From the NCBI GenBank assembly GCA_025050575.1, contig JALBVE010000013.1, positions 1 to 38,556 of the forward strand: a DNA stretch of 38,556 nucleotides, given 5' to 3'. Shown in pieces: positions 7,538-21,898 of the stretch. Under the pieces are notes generated by a model, which saw only the letters and a program-made list of their open reading frames with translations, ran no database searches and was not told where the DNA came from. This DNA comes from Candidatus Devosia symbiotica (GTDB taxonomy: Bacteria > Pseudomonadota > Alphaproteobacteria > Rhizobiales > Devosiaceae). Both the position numbers and the translations under genes were made by a program. Position 1 is the first letter of the stretch. The number at the start of each line of letters is the position of its first letter.

Positions 7538-7815
7538 GTCGCTCTTCAGGGCGGCAATAAGTCCTGTCCGAGACTGCCGGTGCCAGCCAATTTGGGTTGG
7601 CTTAATATTGCAAGATGCCAGCATAGATGGGGTGGAGACCGGAAATTCTGCCTGCAATGGCAGGGTGTCGGTTCGAACCAGGCCAGTTGTCCTGCCGGGC
7701 AGCACGGTTGACAGGCGTGTAACCGTTGCTCTTCATTCTTCCTTAACGAAGATCGGAGGGCAGCAATTGGCAATGGCCCGGCTGACTTTCGTCGGGCTAA
7801 ATGTGGAGACTAGCA
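7538..7815 (+). promoter_or_regulatory. rplJ-rplL leader
   Basis: This gap of nearly 280 bases has no plausible gene. A perfect TTGACA at 7708-7713 is about 100 bases ahead of rplJ, with CTTCAT at 7731-7736 as a weak -10. Several GC-rich inverted segments follow. Position and length fit the long leader to which the L10-(L12)4 complex binds for feedback control in other bacteria; the exact fold was not computed. Confidence 0.4.
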
Positions 7816-8337
7816 GTGGAAAGAGCGGAAAAGCGTGAGCTTATCACATCGCTTCAGTCAGCCCTCGCGGGCGCTGGATCGATCGTACTTGCGCAGAATG
7901 CCGGTCTGACCGTGGCTCATCTGGAGACCCTTCGCCGTGAGATTAAGGGTGCCGGTGGCTTCGTGAAGATCGCGAAAAACCGTCTTGCCAAGCTTGCTCT
8001 TAAAGAAACCAACAATGCGGACATGTCGGGCCTCCTGGTAGGCCCGATCGTCATCGCTTATGCGGCCGACCCCATTACTGCGCCAAAGATTGCGGCAAAG
8101 TTTGCTGAAAAGAACGCGAAATATATCGTTCTTGGTGGCGCCATGGGCCAGACCGCTCTTGATGCCAATAACGTCAAGGCGCTGTCGACCATGCCGTCGC
8201 TGGATGAATTGCGCGCCACGCTCGCTGGGATGCTCAAGCAGCCCGCTACGCGTATCGCTTCGGTCATCGTGGCGCCGGCTGGCGGCATTGCTCGCGTTTT
8301 GGTCGCGCATGCGGAAAAGAGCAACGAAGCAGCGTAA
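7816..8337 (+). CDS. rplJ: 50S ribosomal protein L10
   Basis: 173 residues from GTG 7816 (MERAEKRELITSLQ), which is the usual alphaproteobacterial N-terminus and has GGAG at 7804-7807 as ribosome binding site. An in-frame ATG at 7801 would add five residues lacking in relatives. The N-terminal RNA-binding domain has VKIAKNRLAKLAL (about 54-66). The C-terminal helix (after about 140) carries the L7/L12 dimers. L10 anchors the stalk that recruits translation factors. Confidence 0.95.
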   Translation: MERAEKRELITSLQSALAGAGSIVLAQNAGLTVAHLETLRREIKGAGGFVKIAKNRLAKLALKETNNADMSGLLVGPIVIAYAADPITAPKIAAKFAEKNAKYIVLGGAMGQTALDANNVKALSTMPSLDELRATLAGMLKQPATRIASVIVAPAGGIARVLVAHAEKSNEAA

Positions 8338-8403
8338 CCCCATCGGTCCCCGCAAGGGGCCACTTTGGTTTGAACTGAACACGTAAAAAGAGAGATTTAT
8401 CAA

Positions 8404-8775
8404 ATGGCTGATCTCGCCAAGATCGTAGACGACCTGTCTGCCCTGACCGTTCTAGAAGCTTCCGAACTGTCGAAGATGCTGGAAGAGAAGTGGGGCGTTT
8501 CCGCCGCCGCTCCTGTTGCTGTTGCTGCCGCTGGCGATGCTGCTGCTCCGGCTGCTGAAGAAAAGACCGAATTTGACGTGATCCTCGCTTCCTTTGGCGA
8601 AAACAAGATCAACGTCATTAAGGAAGTCCGAGCCATCACCGGTCTTGGCCTGGGCGAAGCTAAGGCTCTGGTCGAAGCAGCTCCTAAGGCCATCAAGGAA
8701 GCCGTCAACAAGGCTGAAGCTGAAGATATTCAGAAGAAGCTTGAAGCTGCTGGCGCCAAGGTCGAACTCAAGTAG
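8404..8775 (+). CDS. rplL: 50S ribosomal protein L7/L12
   Basis: 123 residues with the three expected parts. The N-terminal dimerisation helix is [21 protein letters not shown]. An alanine-rich flexible hinge (about 35-55) follows, and the globular C-terminal domain contains [20 protein letters not shown] and [12 protein letters not shown], which binds EF-Tu and EF-G. It is present in several copies on the ribosomal stalk. The ribosome binding site AGAGAG lies just upstream. A strong hairpin follows 20 bases after the stop. Confidence 0.98.
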   Translation: MADLAKIVDDLSALTVLEASELSKMLEEKWGVSAAAPVAVAAAGDAAAPAAEEKTEFDVILASFGENKINVIKEVRAITGLGLGEAKALVEAAPKAIKEAVNKAEAEDIQKKLEAAGAKVELK

Positions 8776-8795
8776 TTTGATCTGCCTTAATGTTT

Positions 8796-8824
8796 GCAAA
8801 ATGGCGCGTTATGTGCCATTTTGC
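8796..8824 (+). terminator. 12-bp hairpin after rplL, likely attenuator/terminator
   Basis: Left arm GCAAAATGGCGC (8796-8807) pairs with GTGCCATTTTGC (8813-8824) with a 5-base loop and one G-T pair. The T4 is inside the stem and no long T-run follows, so termination may be partial or the hairpin may be an RNase III-type processing site, as known between rplL and rpoB in E. coli. Confidence 0.55.
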
Positions 8825-9127
8825 TACTCTATCATCCATCAGAGATGATTCGCCGGACCGAATGGATGGGTCCCTGGCGCCAATTTGCGGAATATATGAC
8901 GATTTTTGATGTCTGAGGTGTGCTGACGTCCGATAGACCTCCCGGCTATGGCCAGGCGGTTTTTTTGGCGTTTTTGGTACTCATGTCGTTTTCCGGGCTC
9001 GGAATGGCGCAATGACATCGACAAGCCTAATGAACTTACCATAGCATGTATCCCGATACCCAACGGCTGATTGTCGGATATTTGGATATCTGCCTCCGAG
9101 ACAATCGCTATAGAAACAGGAGCTTTC
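8825..9127 (+). promoter_or_regulatory. rpoB leader
   Basis: No gene is seen in these 300 bases ahead of rpoB. A T7 run at about 8960-8967 follows the weak complementary segments around 8940-8958 and could form a second attenuator. I could not assign a promoter. Long rplL-rpoB gaps with attenuation are normal in bacteria. Confidence 0.35.
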
Positions 9128-12100
9128 ATGGCTACCACGTTCAACGGCCGCCGCAAGGTACGCAAGTCCTTCGGGTCCATTCGCGAAGTCACGGAGATGC
9201 CCAATCTGATCGAGATCCAGAAGGCCTCCTATGATCAGTTTCTCCTCGTTGACGAGCCCGAAGAGGGTCGTCCCGATGAGGGACTTCAATCCGTGTTCCG
9301 TTCGGTCTTCCCGATCACCGACTTTTCAAACACGGCATCCCTCGAATTCGTGAAATACGAATTCGAGCAGCCCAAGTATGACATCGATGAGTGCCGTGCG
9401 CGCGACATCACGTTCGCTGCCCCGCTCAAGGTGACACTTCGCCTGATCGTATTTGAGGTCGATGAAGAAACCGGCGCCCGCTCGGTCAAGGACATCAAAG
9501 AACAGGACGTCTATATGGGCGACATGCCCTTCATGACGTCGAACGGCACCTTTATCGTCAATGGCACTGAGCGCGTTATCGTTTCGCAGATGCACCGTTC
9601 GCCAGGCGTGTTCTTTGATCACGATAAGGGCAAGACGCATTCGTCGGGCAAGTTGCTGTTTGCTGGCCGGATCATTCCCTATCGCGGTAGCTGGCTCGAT
9701 ATTGAATTCGATGCCAAGGACATGGTGTTCGCGCGTATCGATCGTCGCCGCAAGATCCCTGTGACGAGCCTGCTCAGGGCGCTCGGCATGGATACCGAAG
9801 AGATTCTGTCGACCTATTACAACACACTCACCTTCACCAAGACGACATCAGGATGGCAGAAACCATACGACGCCGAGAAGATGAAGAATGCCAAGCCAAG
9901 CCATGACCTAATCGACGCCAAGACCGGCGACGTGGTGCATGAGGCCGGCAAGAAGCTGTCTGTTCGCCAGGCCAAGAAGCTGGCCGATGACGGCCTGACC
10001 CATTTGCTGGCGATCGATGAAGACCTCTATGGCATGTATGTCGCTGAAGATCTGATCAACATAAAGACTGGCGAGGTCTACATGGAGGCAGGCGACGAGC
10101 TGGACGAAAAGAACCTCGAGACTCTGGTTGAGCTCGGCTTTGACGAGCTGCCGATCCTAGACATAGATCACGTCAGCATTGGTGGCTATATCCGCAATAC
10201 GCTGGCTATGGACAAGAACAAGTCGCGTGAAGACGCGCTGTTCGATATCTACCGCGTGATGCGTCCGGGCGAACCGCCAACCGTTGATATGGCTGAAGCC
10301 ATGTTCCAGTCGCTATTCTTTGACAGCGAGCGCTATGACCTGTCCGCCGTGGGCCGCGTCAAGATGAATATGCGTCTTGAGCTGAATGCGCCAGACACCA
10401 TGCGCACCCTGCGCAAGGAAGACATTGTTGAAGTCGTCCGCACGCTGGTCAACCTGCTCGATGGTCGTGGCGAAATCGACGACATCGACAATCTCGGCAA
10501 CCGCCGTGTGCGTTCGGTTGGCGAGTTGATGGAAAATTCCTATCGTCTCGGTCTGCTGCGCATGGAACGCTCCATCAAGGAGCGCATGAGTTCGGTCGAA
10601 ATCGACACGGTCATGCCGCAGGATCTGATCAACGCCAAGCCGGCTGCGGCCGCAGTGCGTGAATTCTTTGGTTCGAGCCAGCTTAGCCAGTTCATGGATC
10701 AGACCAATCCGCTGTCGGAAATCACGCATAAGCGTCGTCTGTCGGCGCTTGGACCTGGTGGCCTGACCCGTGAGCGCGCCGGCTTTGAAGTCCGCGACGT
10801 GCACCCGACCCATTATGGCCGTATCTGCCCGATTGAGACCCCTGAAGGTCCCAATATTGGTCTGATCAACTCGCTGTCGACCTTTGCGCGTGTCAACAAA
10901 TACGGTTTCATCGAGACCCCGTACCGCAAGATCGTCAACGGCAAGCTGACCGATGACGTGGTCTATCTGTCCGCCATGGAAGAGGCTAAGCACTACGTTG
11001 CCCAGGCCAATGTGACCTTCAACGACAAGCTTGAGCTCGAGCATGATCTGGTTGTGACTCGCCACGCTGGTGACAACGGCCTGACGCCCAAGGAAAACGT
11101 CGATCTAATGGACGTTTCGCCAAAGCAGATGGTGTCGGTTGCCGCCTCGCTGATCCCGTTCCTGGAAAACGACGACGCCAATCGCGCTCTGATGGGCTCG
11201 AACATGCAGCGTCAGGCTGTGCCGCTGCTGCGAGCACATGCCCCGTTCGTAGGTACCGGCATGGAAGCGATTGTGGCCCGCGATTCCGGCGCCGCCATTG
11301 TCTCCAAGCGCAAGGGTATCGTCGACCAGGTTGACGCCACGCGTATCGTTATTCGGGCGACTGAGGAAACCGATGCGTCCAAGTCGGGCGTGGACATCTA
11401 CAATTTGATGAAGTTCCAGCGTTCGAACCAGTCGACCTGCATCAATCAGCGTCCGCTGGTTGTGGTGGGTGATCACGTCAATGCTGGCGACATCATTGCT
11501 GATGGCCCGTCCACCGAGCTGGGCGATCTGGCTCTGGGTCGCAACGTGCTCGTCGCGTTCATGCCCTGGGATGGCTACAACTTCGAAGACTCCATTCTGT
11601 TGTCTGAAAAGATCGCTATGAATGACGTCTTCACTTCGATCCATATCGAGGAATATGAAGTGATGGCTCGCGATACCAAGCTTGGCCCTGAGGAAATCAC
11701 CCGCGACATTCCTAATGTGTCGGAAGAAGCGCTGAAGAATCTGGACGAAGCCGGCATCGTGCACATTGGCGCCGAAGTTGCCCCTGGCGACATTCTGGTT
11801 GGTAAGATCACCCCCAAGAGTGAATCGCCGATGACGCCAGAAGAAAAGCTACTACGCGCCATCTTTGGCGAGAAGACCTCCGACGTTCGTGACACCTCCC
11901 TGCGCGTGCCGCCCGGCGATGCTGGTACTGTTGTTGAAGTGCGCGTGTTCAATCGTCACGGCATCGACAAAGACGAGCGCGCCATGGCTATCGAGCGCGA
12001 GGAAATCGAGCGTCTTGCCAAGGATCGTGACGACGAACAGTCAATCCTGGACCGCAACGTCTATGCGCGTCTGAAGGAAATGCTGTTTGGCAAGGCTGCT

Positions 12101-13270
12101 ACGGCCGGCCCGAAGGGCTATGTCGTGGGCGCCAAGCTCAATGACCAGATGTTCGAGGCGCAGCCGCGTTCGAAGTGGTGGCAGTTCGCGATTAATGACG
12201 ACAAGATCATGACCGAGATGGAAGCTCTTCATGCGCAGTATGAAGAGAGCCGTCGTCTGCTTGAGCAGCGTTTCATCGACAAGGTGGACAAACTGCAGCG
12301 CGGTGACGAACTGCCTCCTGGCGTGATGAAGATGGTCAAGGTCTTTATCGCGACCAAGCGCAAGATCCAGCCAGGCGACAAGATGGCTGGCCGTCACGGC
12401 AATAAGGGCGTGGTTTCGCGCATCGTGCCGATCGAAGACATGCCGTATCTAGAAGATGGCACCTCGGTTGACATCGTGTTGAACCCGCTGGGCGTGCCTT
12501 CGCGCATGAATGTAGGTCAGATCCTCGAGACGCATCTGGGCTGGGCCTGTGCCGGCATGGGTCGCAAGATCGATGAGATGGTCCGCGCCTATCAGCGCAA
12601 TGGCGATCTGAAGCCACTGCGCCTGGAGATCCAGGACCTGTTTGCCGGTGATGAATCCATCACCGATCTTGACGACGACGGCATAGTCCGTCTCGGCGAG
12701 CACTTGTCCAAGGGTGTTTCGATCGCGACACCGGTGTTCGACGGCGCTAAGGAAGCCGACATCGTGGTGATGCTGGAGCGGGCAGGGCTGAAGGCCTCGG
12801 GCCAGTCGACAGTGTTCGACGGTCGTAGCGGCGAGCAGTTCGATCGTCAGGTGACAGTTGGGTATATCTATATGCTCAAGCTCGACCATCTTGTGGACAA
12901 CAAGATCCACGCACGTTCGATCGGCCCGTACTCCCTGGTCACCCAGCAGCCGCTGGGCGGCAAGTCCCAGTTCGGCGGTCAGCGCTTCGGCGAGATGGAA
13001 GTGTGGGCTCTGGAAGCCTACGGCGCGGCGTACACGCTGCAGGAAATGCTTACCATCAAGTCGGACGATGTTGCTGGTCGTACTAAGGTCTACGAAGCTA
13101 TCGTGCGTGGCGACGATACGTTCGAAGCGGGCATCCCTGAGAGCTTCAACGTTCTAGTCAAGGAAATCCGTTCGCTCGGTCTCAATGTCGAACTCGACAT
13201 GCGCGAGATCGAAGCCGGTTCCGAACCGGCCGAAGCGGAGCTCGCACCTCCTCAGGAAGCGGCGGAATAA
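9128..13270 (+). CDS. rpoB: DNA-directed RNA polymerase subunit beta
   Basis: 1380 residues from ATG 9128, chosen because [16 protein letters not shown] is the usual alphaproteobacterial start and AGGAG precedes it by seven bases. Upstream in-frame codons from 9071 are probably leader. The rifampicin pocket (about residues 512-545) reads [18 protein letters not shown], then [14 protein letters not shown]. The aspartate, histidine and serine most often mutated in resistance are wild type. The [10 protein letters not shown] and [20 protein letters not shown] regions at the C-terminus are intact. With RpoC it forms the catalytic cleft. No lesion is seen in more than 4 kb. Confidence 0.98.
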   Translation: MATTFNGRRKVRKSFGSIREVTEMPNLIEIQKASYDQFLLVDEPEEGRPDEGLQSVFRSVFPITDFSNTASLEFVKYEFEQPKYDIDECRARDITFAAPLKVTLRLIVFEVDEETGARSVKDIKEQDVYMGDMPFMTSNGTFIVNGTERVIVSQMHRSPGVFFDHDKGKTHSSGKLLFAGRIIPYRGSWLDIEFDAKDMVFARIDRRRKIPVTSLLRALGMDTEEILSTYYNTLTFTKTTSGWQKPYDAEKMKNAKPSHDLIDAKTGDVVHEAGKKLSVRQAKKLADDGLTHLLAIDEDLYGMYVAEDLINIKTGEVYMEAGDELDEKNLETLVELGFDELPILDIDHVSIGGYIRNTLAMDKNKSREDALFDIYRVMRPGEPPTVDMAEAMFQSLFFDSERYDLSAVGRVKMNMRLELNAPDTMRTLRKEDIVEVVRTLVNLLDGRGEIDDIDNLGNRRVRSVGELMENSYRLGLLRMERSIKERMSSVEIDTVMPQDLINAKPAAAAVREFFGSSQLSQFMDQTNPLSEITHKRRLSALGPGGLTRERAGFEVRDVHPTHYGRICPIETPEGPNIGLINSLSTFARVNKYGFIETPYRKIVNGKLTDDVVYLSAMEEAKHYVAQANVTFNDKLELEHDLVVTRHAGDNGLTPKENVDLMDVSPKQMVSVAASLIPFLENDDANRALMGSNMQRQAVPLLRAHAPFVGTGMEAIVARDSGAAIVSKRKGIVDQVDATRIVIRATEETDASKSGVDIYNLMKFQRSNQSTCINQRPLVVVGDHVNAGDIIADGPSTELGDLALGRNVLVAFMPWDGYNFEDSILLSEKIAMNDVFTSIHIEEYEVMARDTKLGPEEITRDIPNVSEEALKNLDEAGIVHIGAEVAPGDILVGKITPKSESPMTPEEKLLRAIFGEKTSDVRDTSLRVPPGDAGTVVEVRVFNRHGIDKDERAMAIEREEIERLAKDRDDEQSILDRNVYARLKEMLFGKAATAGPKGYVVGAKLNDQMFEAQPRSKWWQFAINDDKIMTEMEALHAQYEESRRLLEQRFIDKVDKLQRGDELPPGVMKMVKVFIATKRKIQPGDKMAGRHGNKGVVSRIVPIEDMPYLEDGTSVDIVLNPLGVPSRMNVGQILETHLGWACAGMGRKIDEMVRAYQRNGDLKPLRLEIQDLFAGDESITDLDDDGIVRLGEHLSKGVSIATPVFDGAKEADIVVMLERAGLKASGQSTVFDGRSGEQFDRQVTVGYIYMLKLDHLVDNKIHARSIGPYSLVTQQPLGGKSQFGGQRFGEMEVWALEAYGAAYTLQEMLTIKSDDVAGRTKVYEAIVRGDDTFEAGIPESFNVLVKEIRSLGLNVELDMREIEAGSEPAEAELAPPQEAAE

Positions 13271-13347
13271 TCCGGCACTTCCTACCCCCATTCACTTCCA
13301 CTAGGATCGGGCATCGGTCCGGTCCTGATGGAAAGAGGAGAGAATTG

Positions 13348-17532
<4,185 letters not shown>

Positions 17533-17533
17533 A

Positions 17534-17883
17534 CGACGGCAGGTGATGGTGACCGTGGGCAGCTATGGGTATCGTTCATCCATCGCGGTGATGGGTGGCA
17601 AGTTCCCGCTCAGTTCGGAACGCCGGACTGAATCGGGGATCAAGGGCGGCGATACCGTCGAGGTGGAGCTGGTACTTGACACGCAGCGGGGGGGGAGGTG
17701 ACGATGCCCGAAAACCTGAGCCTGGCCTTGGCCGGAGATGCCGCCGCCAAGGCACTCTTCGAGACGCCGTCCTATAGCGGTAAGCTCAGGCATGTGTTGT
17801 CGATCATCGATGCCAAGTCTCCGGAGACCAAAGCGAAGCGGATTAAGAAGGCGACGGAAATGCTGCGTACCGGCAAGAAGTAA
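17534..17883 (+). pseudogene. YdeI/OmpD-associated (DUF1905-type) protein, truncated and frameshifted
   Basis: Directly after the rpoC stop the sequence reads VMVTVGSYGYRSSIAVMGGK, then GIKGGDTVEVELVLDT. This is the C-terminal half of a DUF1905 domain. It then enters an eight-G run (17688-17695) where the frame breaks. The next frame continues EVTMPENLSLALAGDAAAKA, then PETKAKRIKKATEMLRTGKK to TAA 17881-17883, the helical YdeI/OmpD-associated tail. The first 40 or so residues of the family are missing and no start codon is evident. Truncation and a homopolymer slip together mark it as dead. The function of this family is poorly known. Confidence 0.78.
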
Positions 17884-17930
17884 AAAAGAGGTCGGGAAGG
17901 CTTCTTTTCTTGGAATGGTAACAGCTTGGC

Positions 17931-18397
17931 TCAGTTATAGCCAACATGCTCACCAAACTGGCCGACGACCAAGGCCTAGAGGCCAAACTCAGCATGAGGG
18001 ATTCGGCGGTTGCGCCCTCCTCTAGATCAATGTCCATTTCGATGCAGGCATCGTCGTTCTGGTCTAGATGAGCCCGACTGAAGCGCTTGTTGTATTTCCA
18101 GTCGTTGATCACTTCGAGCATCAGTTTCAGATCAAGAAAGCTGAGGTAAAAATTGAGATCATCGCAATCGGTATTGTTGGTGCAGTTGCGAAAGTAGATC
18201 TGGTAGATCACATCCTCGATCTTGCTAGTGATCTGTGGGTCGCCATTGCTCTGGATGGTGAGCTTGGCCGAACCATAGCCGCGCGTGGCGTTGAGGATAT
18301 CGTCGGTGTCCGCGCCGTTTAGCAGCGTCTGGGCTTGGGCCAACACGGTGGCGGCGAGCGTGAGTACTCCGCTAACTAATATTGATTTGAGCTTCAT
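17931..18397 (-). pseudogene. YbjN-type secreted protein, one-base deletion and a Trp-to-stop change
   Basis: ATG 18397 (ribosome binding site AAGGAAG) starts a clear signal peptide MKLKSILVSGVLTLAATVLA with an AQAQ cleavage region. A YbjN/type III chaperone-like domain of about 120 residues follows, with FYLSFLDLKLMLEVINDWKY and RAHLDQNDDACIEMDID. Near 17995 one base of a GAT codon appears to be missing, because the next frame gives AEFGL, TAG (17978-17976), ALVVGQFGEHVGYN, TGA 17933-17931. This is the expected family C-terminus with Trp replaced by a stop. The unrepaired frame runs on into unrelated sequence. The role of YbjN-like proteins is not established; a periplasmic location is predicted. 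Confidence 0.78.
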
Positions 18398-18884
18398 CGC
18401 ATTCTTCCTTGACCGACATGTGACCACTCGGTTTTGTCCAAATTAGCTGCAGCCGTGAAGGCGATTCTACACAATTCATCGGTGGCGAGAAGCGCCAGTG
18501 CTGTTCGAGTGTGAGCGAGGGCAGAGGAATAGCTTCTCTGGCTCCCCATTTATCTTCGGAAAAGCATTGCAAGTCTGCGCATAGCTCGTTCGTGGCTTTT
18601 TCACGAAAGAATCCTTGACGCGAAAGAGAGTCGGCTCTAAAGAGCGCCTACCTAAGCAGTTGGTCGTGAATGTCATACTGGGTTCCTGCCATCTTGTGCG
18701 GGCATCCAGGACACTCAAACACACTATCGGGTAACTAGACGAAGCAAATCCTTGTGCGCATGACTGTCCACTTTTGGGGGCAATCCGCTGCAATTAAGGC
18801 GCCTCCGTTCCCCTTTTTGGGTCGGATGAGCGCTGTTTTGGTTTGTTTATACCGCAATGAATTTTGGACGATGGAAAGAGCGAA
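18398..18884 (+). promoter_or_regulatory. gap upstream of the str operon
   Basis: No recognisable intact gene lies in these 487 bases. Minus-strand open frames (for example 18476-18793) have no family resemblance I can name and may be remnants. A candidate plus-strand promoter is TTGACG at 18615-18620, 17 bases, then TAAAGA at 18638-18643. It would give a leader of about 240 bases for rpsL; the -10 match is weak. Confidence 0.3.
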
Positions 18885-19256
18885 ATGCCCACCATTAATC
18901 AGCTGATCCGCAAGCCGCGCGCCAGCAAGCCAAAGCGGAACAAGGTTCCGGCGATGGAAGCAAATCCGCAGAAGCGCGGTGTTTGTTCTCGTGTGTATAC
19001 GACGACCCCGAAGAAGCCAAACTCGGCTCTGCGCAAGGTTGCCAAGGTTCGTCTGACGAACTCACGCGAAGTGATTTCGTATATCCCGGGTGAAGGCCAC
19101 AACCTTCAGGAACACTCTGTGGTCCTGATCCGTGGTGGCCGCGTTCGCGACCTCCCCGGTGTTCGGTATCACGTGCTCCGCGGCGTTCTTGACACGCAGA
19201 GCGTCAAGGATCGTCGTCAGCGCCGGTCCAAGTATGGCGCGAAGCGTCCAAAGTAA
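18885..19256 (+). CDS. rpsL: 30S ribosomal protein S12, with Arg at position 88
   Basis: 123 residues. ATG 18885 gives [12 protein letters not shown], the universal S12 N-terminus; the codons from 18864 are untranslated leader. The decoding-centre loops are [20 protein letters not shown], with wild-type Lys43, and [13 protein letters not shown], where residue 88 is Arg (CGC, 19146-19148) instead of the usual Lys. Changes at Lys88, including to Arg, are classic streptomycin-resistance positions. S12 sits at the A-site of the 30S subunit and controls decoding accuracy. First gene of the str operon, 14 bases ahead of rpsG. Confidence 0.98.
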   Translation: MPTINQLIRKPRASKPKRNKVPAMEANPQKRGVCSRVYTTTPKKPNSALRKVAKVRLTNSREVISYIPGEGHNLQEHSVVLIRGGRVRDLPGVRYHVLRGVLDTQSVKDRRQRRSKYGAKRPK

Positions 19257-19270
19257 GGAGATATTGAGCT

Positions 19271-19741
19271 ATGTCCCGTCGCCACCGCGCAGAAAAGCGC
19301 GACGTTATTCCGGACGCAAAGTTTGGCGATCTCGTCCTTACCAAGTTCATGAACTCGCTCATGAAGGACGGCAAGAAGTCGGCCGCTGAAAGCATCGTTT
19401 ACGGTGCCTTCGACATCGTCAAAGCCAAGATCAAGCAGGATCCCATCGAGGTATTCCACATGGCCCTGGAAAATATTCGTCCTTCCGTTGAAGTCCGTTC
19501 GCGCCGCGTTGGCGGTGCTACGTACCAGGTTCCAGTTGAAGTTCGTGCTGATCGTCAGCAGGCTTTGGCTATCCGCTGGCTGATCGACTCCGCCCGCAAG
19601 CGTGGAGAGAACACCATGCGTGAGCGCCTTTCTGGCGAACTCATGGATGCTCTCAATGGCCGTGGTCAGGCCGTCAAGAAGCGTGAAGATACGCACCGTA
19701 TGGCTGACGCCAACCGTGCCTTCTCGCATTACCGCTGGTAG
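19271..19741 (+). CDS. rpsG: 30S ribosomal protein S7
   Basis: 156 residues, standard. [20 protein letters not shown] and the [21 protein letters not shown] helix bind the 3' major domain of 16S rRNA. The beta-hairpin [19 protein letters not shown] lies near the E-site tRNA. S7 nucleates assembly of the 30S head and is the usual autoregulator of the str operon. The start follows AAGGAGATATTGAGCT. Intact. Confidence 0.98.
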   Translation: MSRRHRAEKRDVIPDAKFGDLVLTKFMNSLMKDGKKSAAESIVYGAFDIVKAKIKQDPIEVFHMALENIRPSVEVRSRRVGGATYQVPVEVRADRQQALAIRWLIDSARKRGENTMRERLSGELMDALNGRGQAVKKREDTHRMADANRAFSHYRW

Positions 19742-19753
19742 TAGGAGCGCTCC

Positions 19754-21844
19754 ATGGCACGCGAATACCCAATTAAGCTGTATCGTAACTTTGGCATCAT
19801 GGCGCACATTGATGCTGGCAAGACGACCACGACCGAACGCATCCTGTACTATACCGGCAAGTCTCATAAGATCGGCGAAGTCCATGACGGCGCTGCCACC
19901 ATGGACTGGATGGAGCAAGAGCAGGAACGCGGCATTACGATTACTTCGGCTGCAACCACCACGTTCTGGAAAGGCCGTGCGGGTACCATGCACCGCTTCA
20001 ATATCATCGACACCCCGGGCCACGTTGACTTCACCATTGAAGTTGAACGTTCGCTGCGTGTGCTCGACGGTGCTGTCGCCCTGCTGGATGCCAATGCCGG
20101 CGTTGAGCCTCAGACGGAAACCGTCTGGCGCCAGGCCGACAAGTACAAGGTTCCGCGTCTGGTTTTCATCAACAAGATGGACAAGATCGGCGCCGATTTC
20201 TATCGCTGCGTCGAAATGATCGGCTCGCGTCTTGGCGCCAAGGCCGTTCCTGTTCAGTTGCCGATTGGCGTCGAAAATGATTTTAAGGGCGTTGTCGATC
20301 TGATCGAGATGAACGCTTTGGTCTGGCGCAATGAAGAGCTAGACGCACAGTGGGACATCGTTGAGATTCCAGACGATCTCAAGGAAGCTGCTGCCAAGTA
20401 TCGCGAGCAGATGATTGAAGCCGCCGTTGAAATTGACGACGACGCCATGAAGGCCTTCCTCAATGGCGAAACACCGAACAATGATACCATCCGTCGTCTG
20501 CTGCGTCGCGGCACGATCGATGCCAAGTTCTTCCTGATTTTTGCGGGCTCGGCCTTTAAGAACAAGGGTGTTCAGCCTCTGCTGGACGGCGTTATCGATT
20601 TCCTGCCGTCGCCGTATGACGTTCCTGCTATTCAGGGCATCGATGCCAAGACGGAAGTACCAATCGAGCGTCACGCTGACGATAGCGAGCCGCTGTCGAT
20701 GCTGGCTTTCAAGATCGCCAACGATCCGCATATGGGTTCGCTGACGTTCTGCCGCATCTATTCTGGTCACGTCGAGCAGGGCGCGATTCTGGAAAATACG
20801 ATCAAGAAAAAGCGCGAACGCGTTGGCCGTATGTTCCAGATGCACGCCAATAGCCGTGAGCAGATCACCGAAGCTTTCGCTGGCGACATCGTTGCTATCG
20901 TGGGCCTGAAGGATACCTCGACGGGCGATACGCTTTGCGCGCAAAATGCCCAGGTTGTCCTGGAACGGATGATCTTCCCTGAGCCGGTTATCGACATCTC
21001 GGTGGAACCCAAGTCCAAGGCTGACCAGGAAAAGATGAGCCTTGCGCTCAATCGTCTTGCGGCTGAAGATCCAAGCTTCCGCGTCAAGACCGATGAAGAA
21101 TCTGGCCAGACCATCATTTCGGGCATGGGCGAACTTCACCTGGACATTCTCGTTGACCGTATGCGTCGCGAATTCAAGATCGAAGCTAATATCGGTCAGC
21201 CGCAAGTGGCTTATCGCGAAACCATCACACGCGCTGCTGACGTGGATTATACCCACAAGAAGCAGTCCGGTGGTTCGGGTCAGTTTGCTCGCGTTAAGCT
21301 CTCGATTGAGCCAGGCGAAGTCGGTAAGGGTCTGGAATTCGTGAATGCCGTTGTCGGTGGTTCGGTGCCGCGGGAATATATCCCAGGTGTTGAAAAGGGC
21401 GTTAAGTCCGTGATGACCTCTGGTCCGTTGATCGGCTTTCCGATCGTGGACGTGAAGGTAACGCTGACTGAAGGCGCATATCATGACGTCGACTCTTCGG
21501 TTTTGGCCTTTGAAATTGCTGGTCGTGCTGGCTTCAACGAAGCCATCCGCAAGGCGTTGCCAAAGCTCCTCGAGCCAATCATGAGGGTTGAAGTTGTCAC
21601 GCCAGATGATTACATGGGCGACGTTATCGGCGACCTCAATTCACGACGTGGGCAGATTCAGGGCACTGAAAGCCGTGGAATTCTCCAGGTTGTGGATGCC
21701 TTCGTACCGCTCGCAAACATGTTTGGTTATGTGAACTCTCTGCGCTCGATGAGCCAGGGTCGTGCACAGTACTCGATGACGTTCGACCATTACGAGCGAG
21801 TTCCGCAGGCAGTCGCCGACGAAGTCCAGGCCAAATACGCCTAA
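19754..21844 (+). CDS. fusA: elongation factor G
   Basis: 696 residues, five-domain translocase GTPase. The P-loop [19 protein letters not shown] starts at about residue 17, the switch II segment [17 protein letters not shown] follows, and [10 protein letters not shown] is the G4 motif. Domains III-V are complete, including [20 protein letters not shown] and the [15 protein letters not shown] region of domain V. EF-G moves tRNA and mRNA after peptide transfer and splits ribosomes with RRF. Twelve bases after rpsG. Intact over 2.1 kb. Confidence 0.98.
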   Translation: MAREYPIKLYRNFGIMAHIDAGKTTTTERILYYTGKSHKIGEVHDGAATMDWMEQEQERGITITSAATTTFWKGRAGTMHRFNIIDTPGHVDFTIEVERSLRVLDGAVALLDANAGVEPQTETVWRQADKYKVPRLVFINKMDKIGADFYRCVEMIGSRLGAKAVPVQLPIGVENDFKGVVDLIEMNALVWRNEELDAQWDIVEIPDDLKEAAAKYREQMIEAAVEIDDDAMKAFLNGETPNNDTIRRLLRRGTIDAKFFLIFAGSAFKNKGVQPLLDGVIDFLPSPYDVPAIQGIDAKTEVPIERHADDSEPLSMLAFKIANDPHMGSLTFCRIYSGHVEQGAILENTIKKKRERVGRMFQMHANSREQITEAFAGDIVAIVGLKDTSTGDTLCAQNAQVVLERMIFPEPVIDISVEPKSKADQEKMSLALNRLAAEDPSFRVKTDEESGQTIISGMGELHLDILVDRMRREFKIEANIGQPQVAYRETITRAADVDYTHKKQSGGSGQFARVKLSIEPGEVGKGLEFVNAVVGGSVPREYIPGVEKGVKSVMTSGPLIGFPIVDVKVTLTEGAYHDVDSSVLAFEIAGRAGFNEAIRKALPKLLEPIMRVEVVTPDDYMGDVIGDLNSRRGQIQGTESRGILQVVDAFVPLANMFGYVNSLRSMSQGRAQYSMTFDHYERVPQAVADEVQAKYA

Positions 21845-21898
21845 CCAATAACTCAACTCAAAGGTTGGCCTGTTGGCTAACGAATACGGAGAATAGCG

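Noticed and set aside
10663-10760. Possible rifampicin-resistance change, because RpoB reads DQTNPLSE where E. coli has DQNNPLSE.
   Set aside because: Thr at this position is usual in alphaproteobacteria, and the main resistance residues are wild type.
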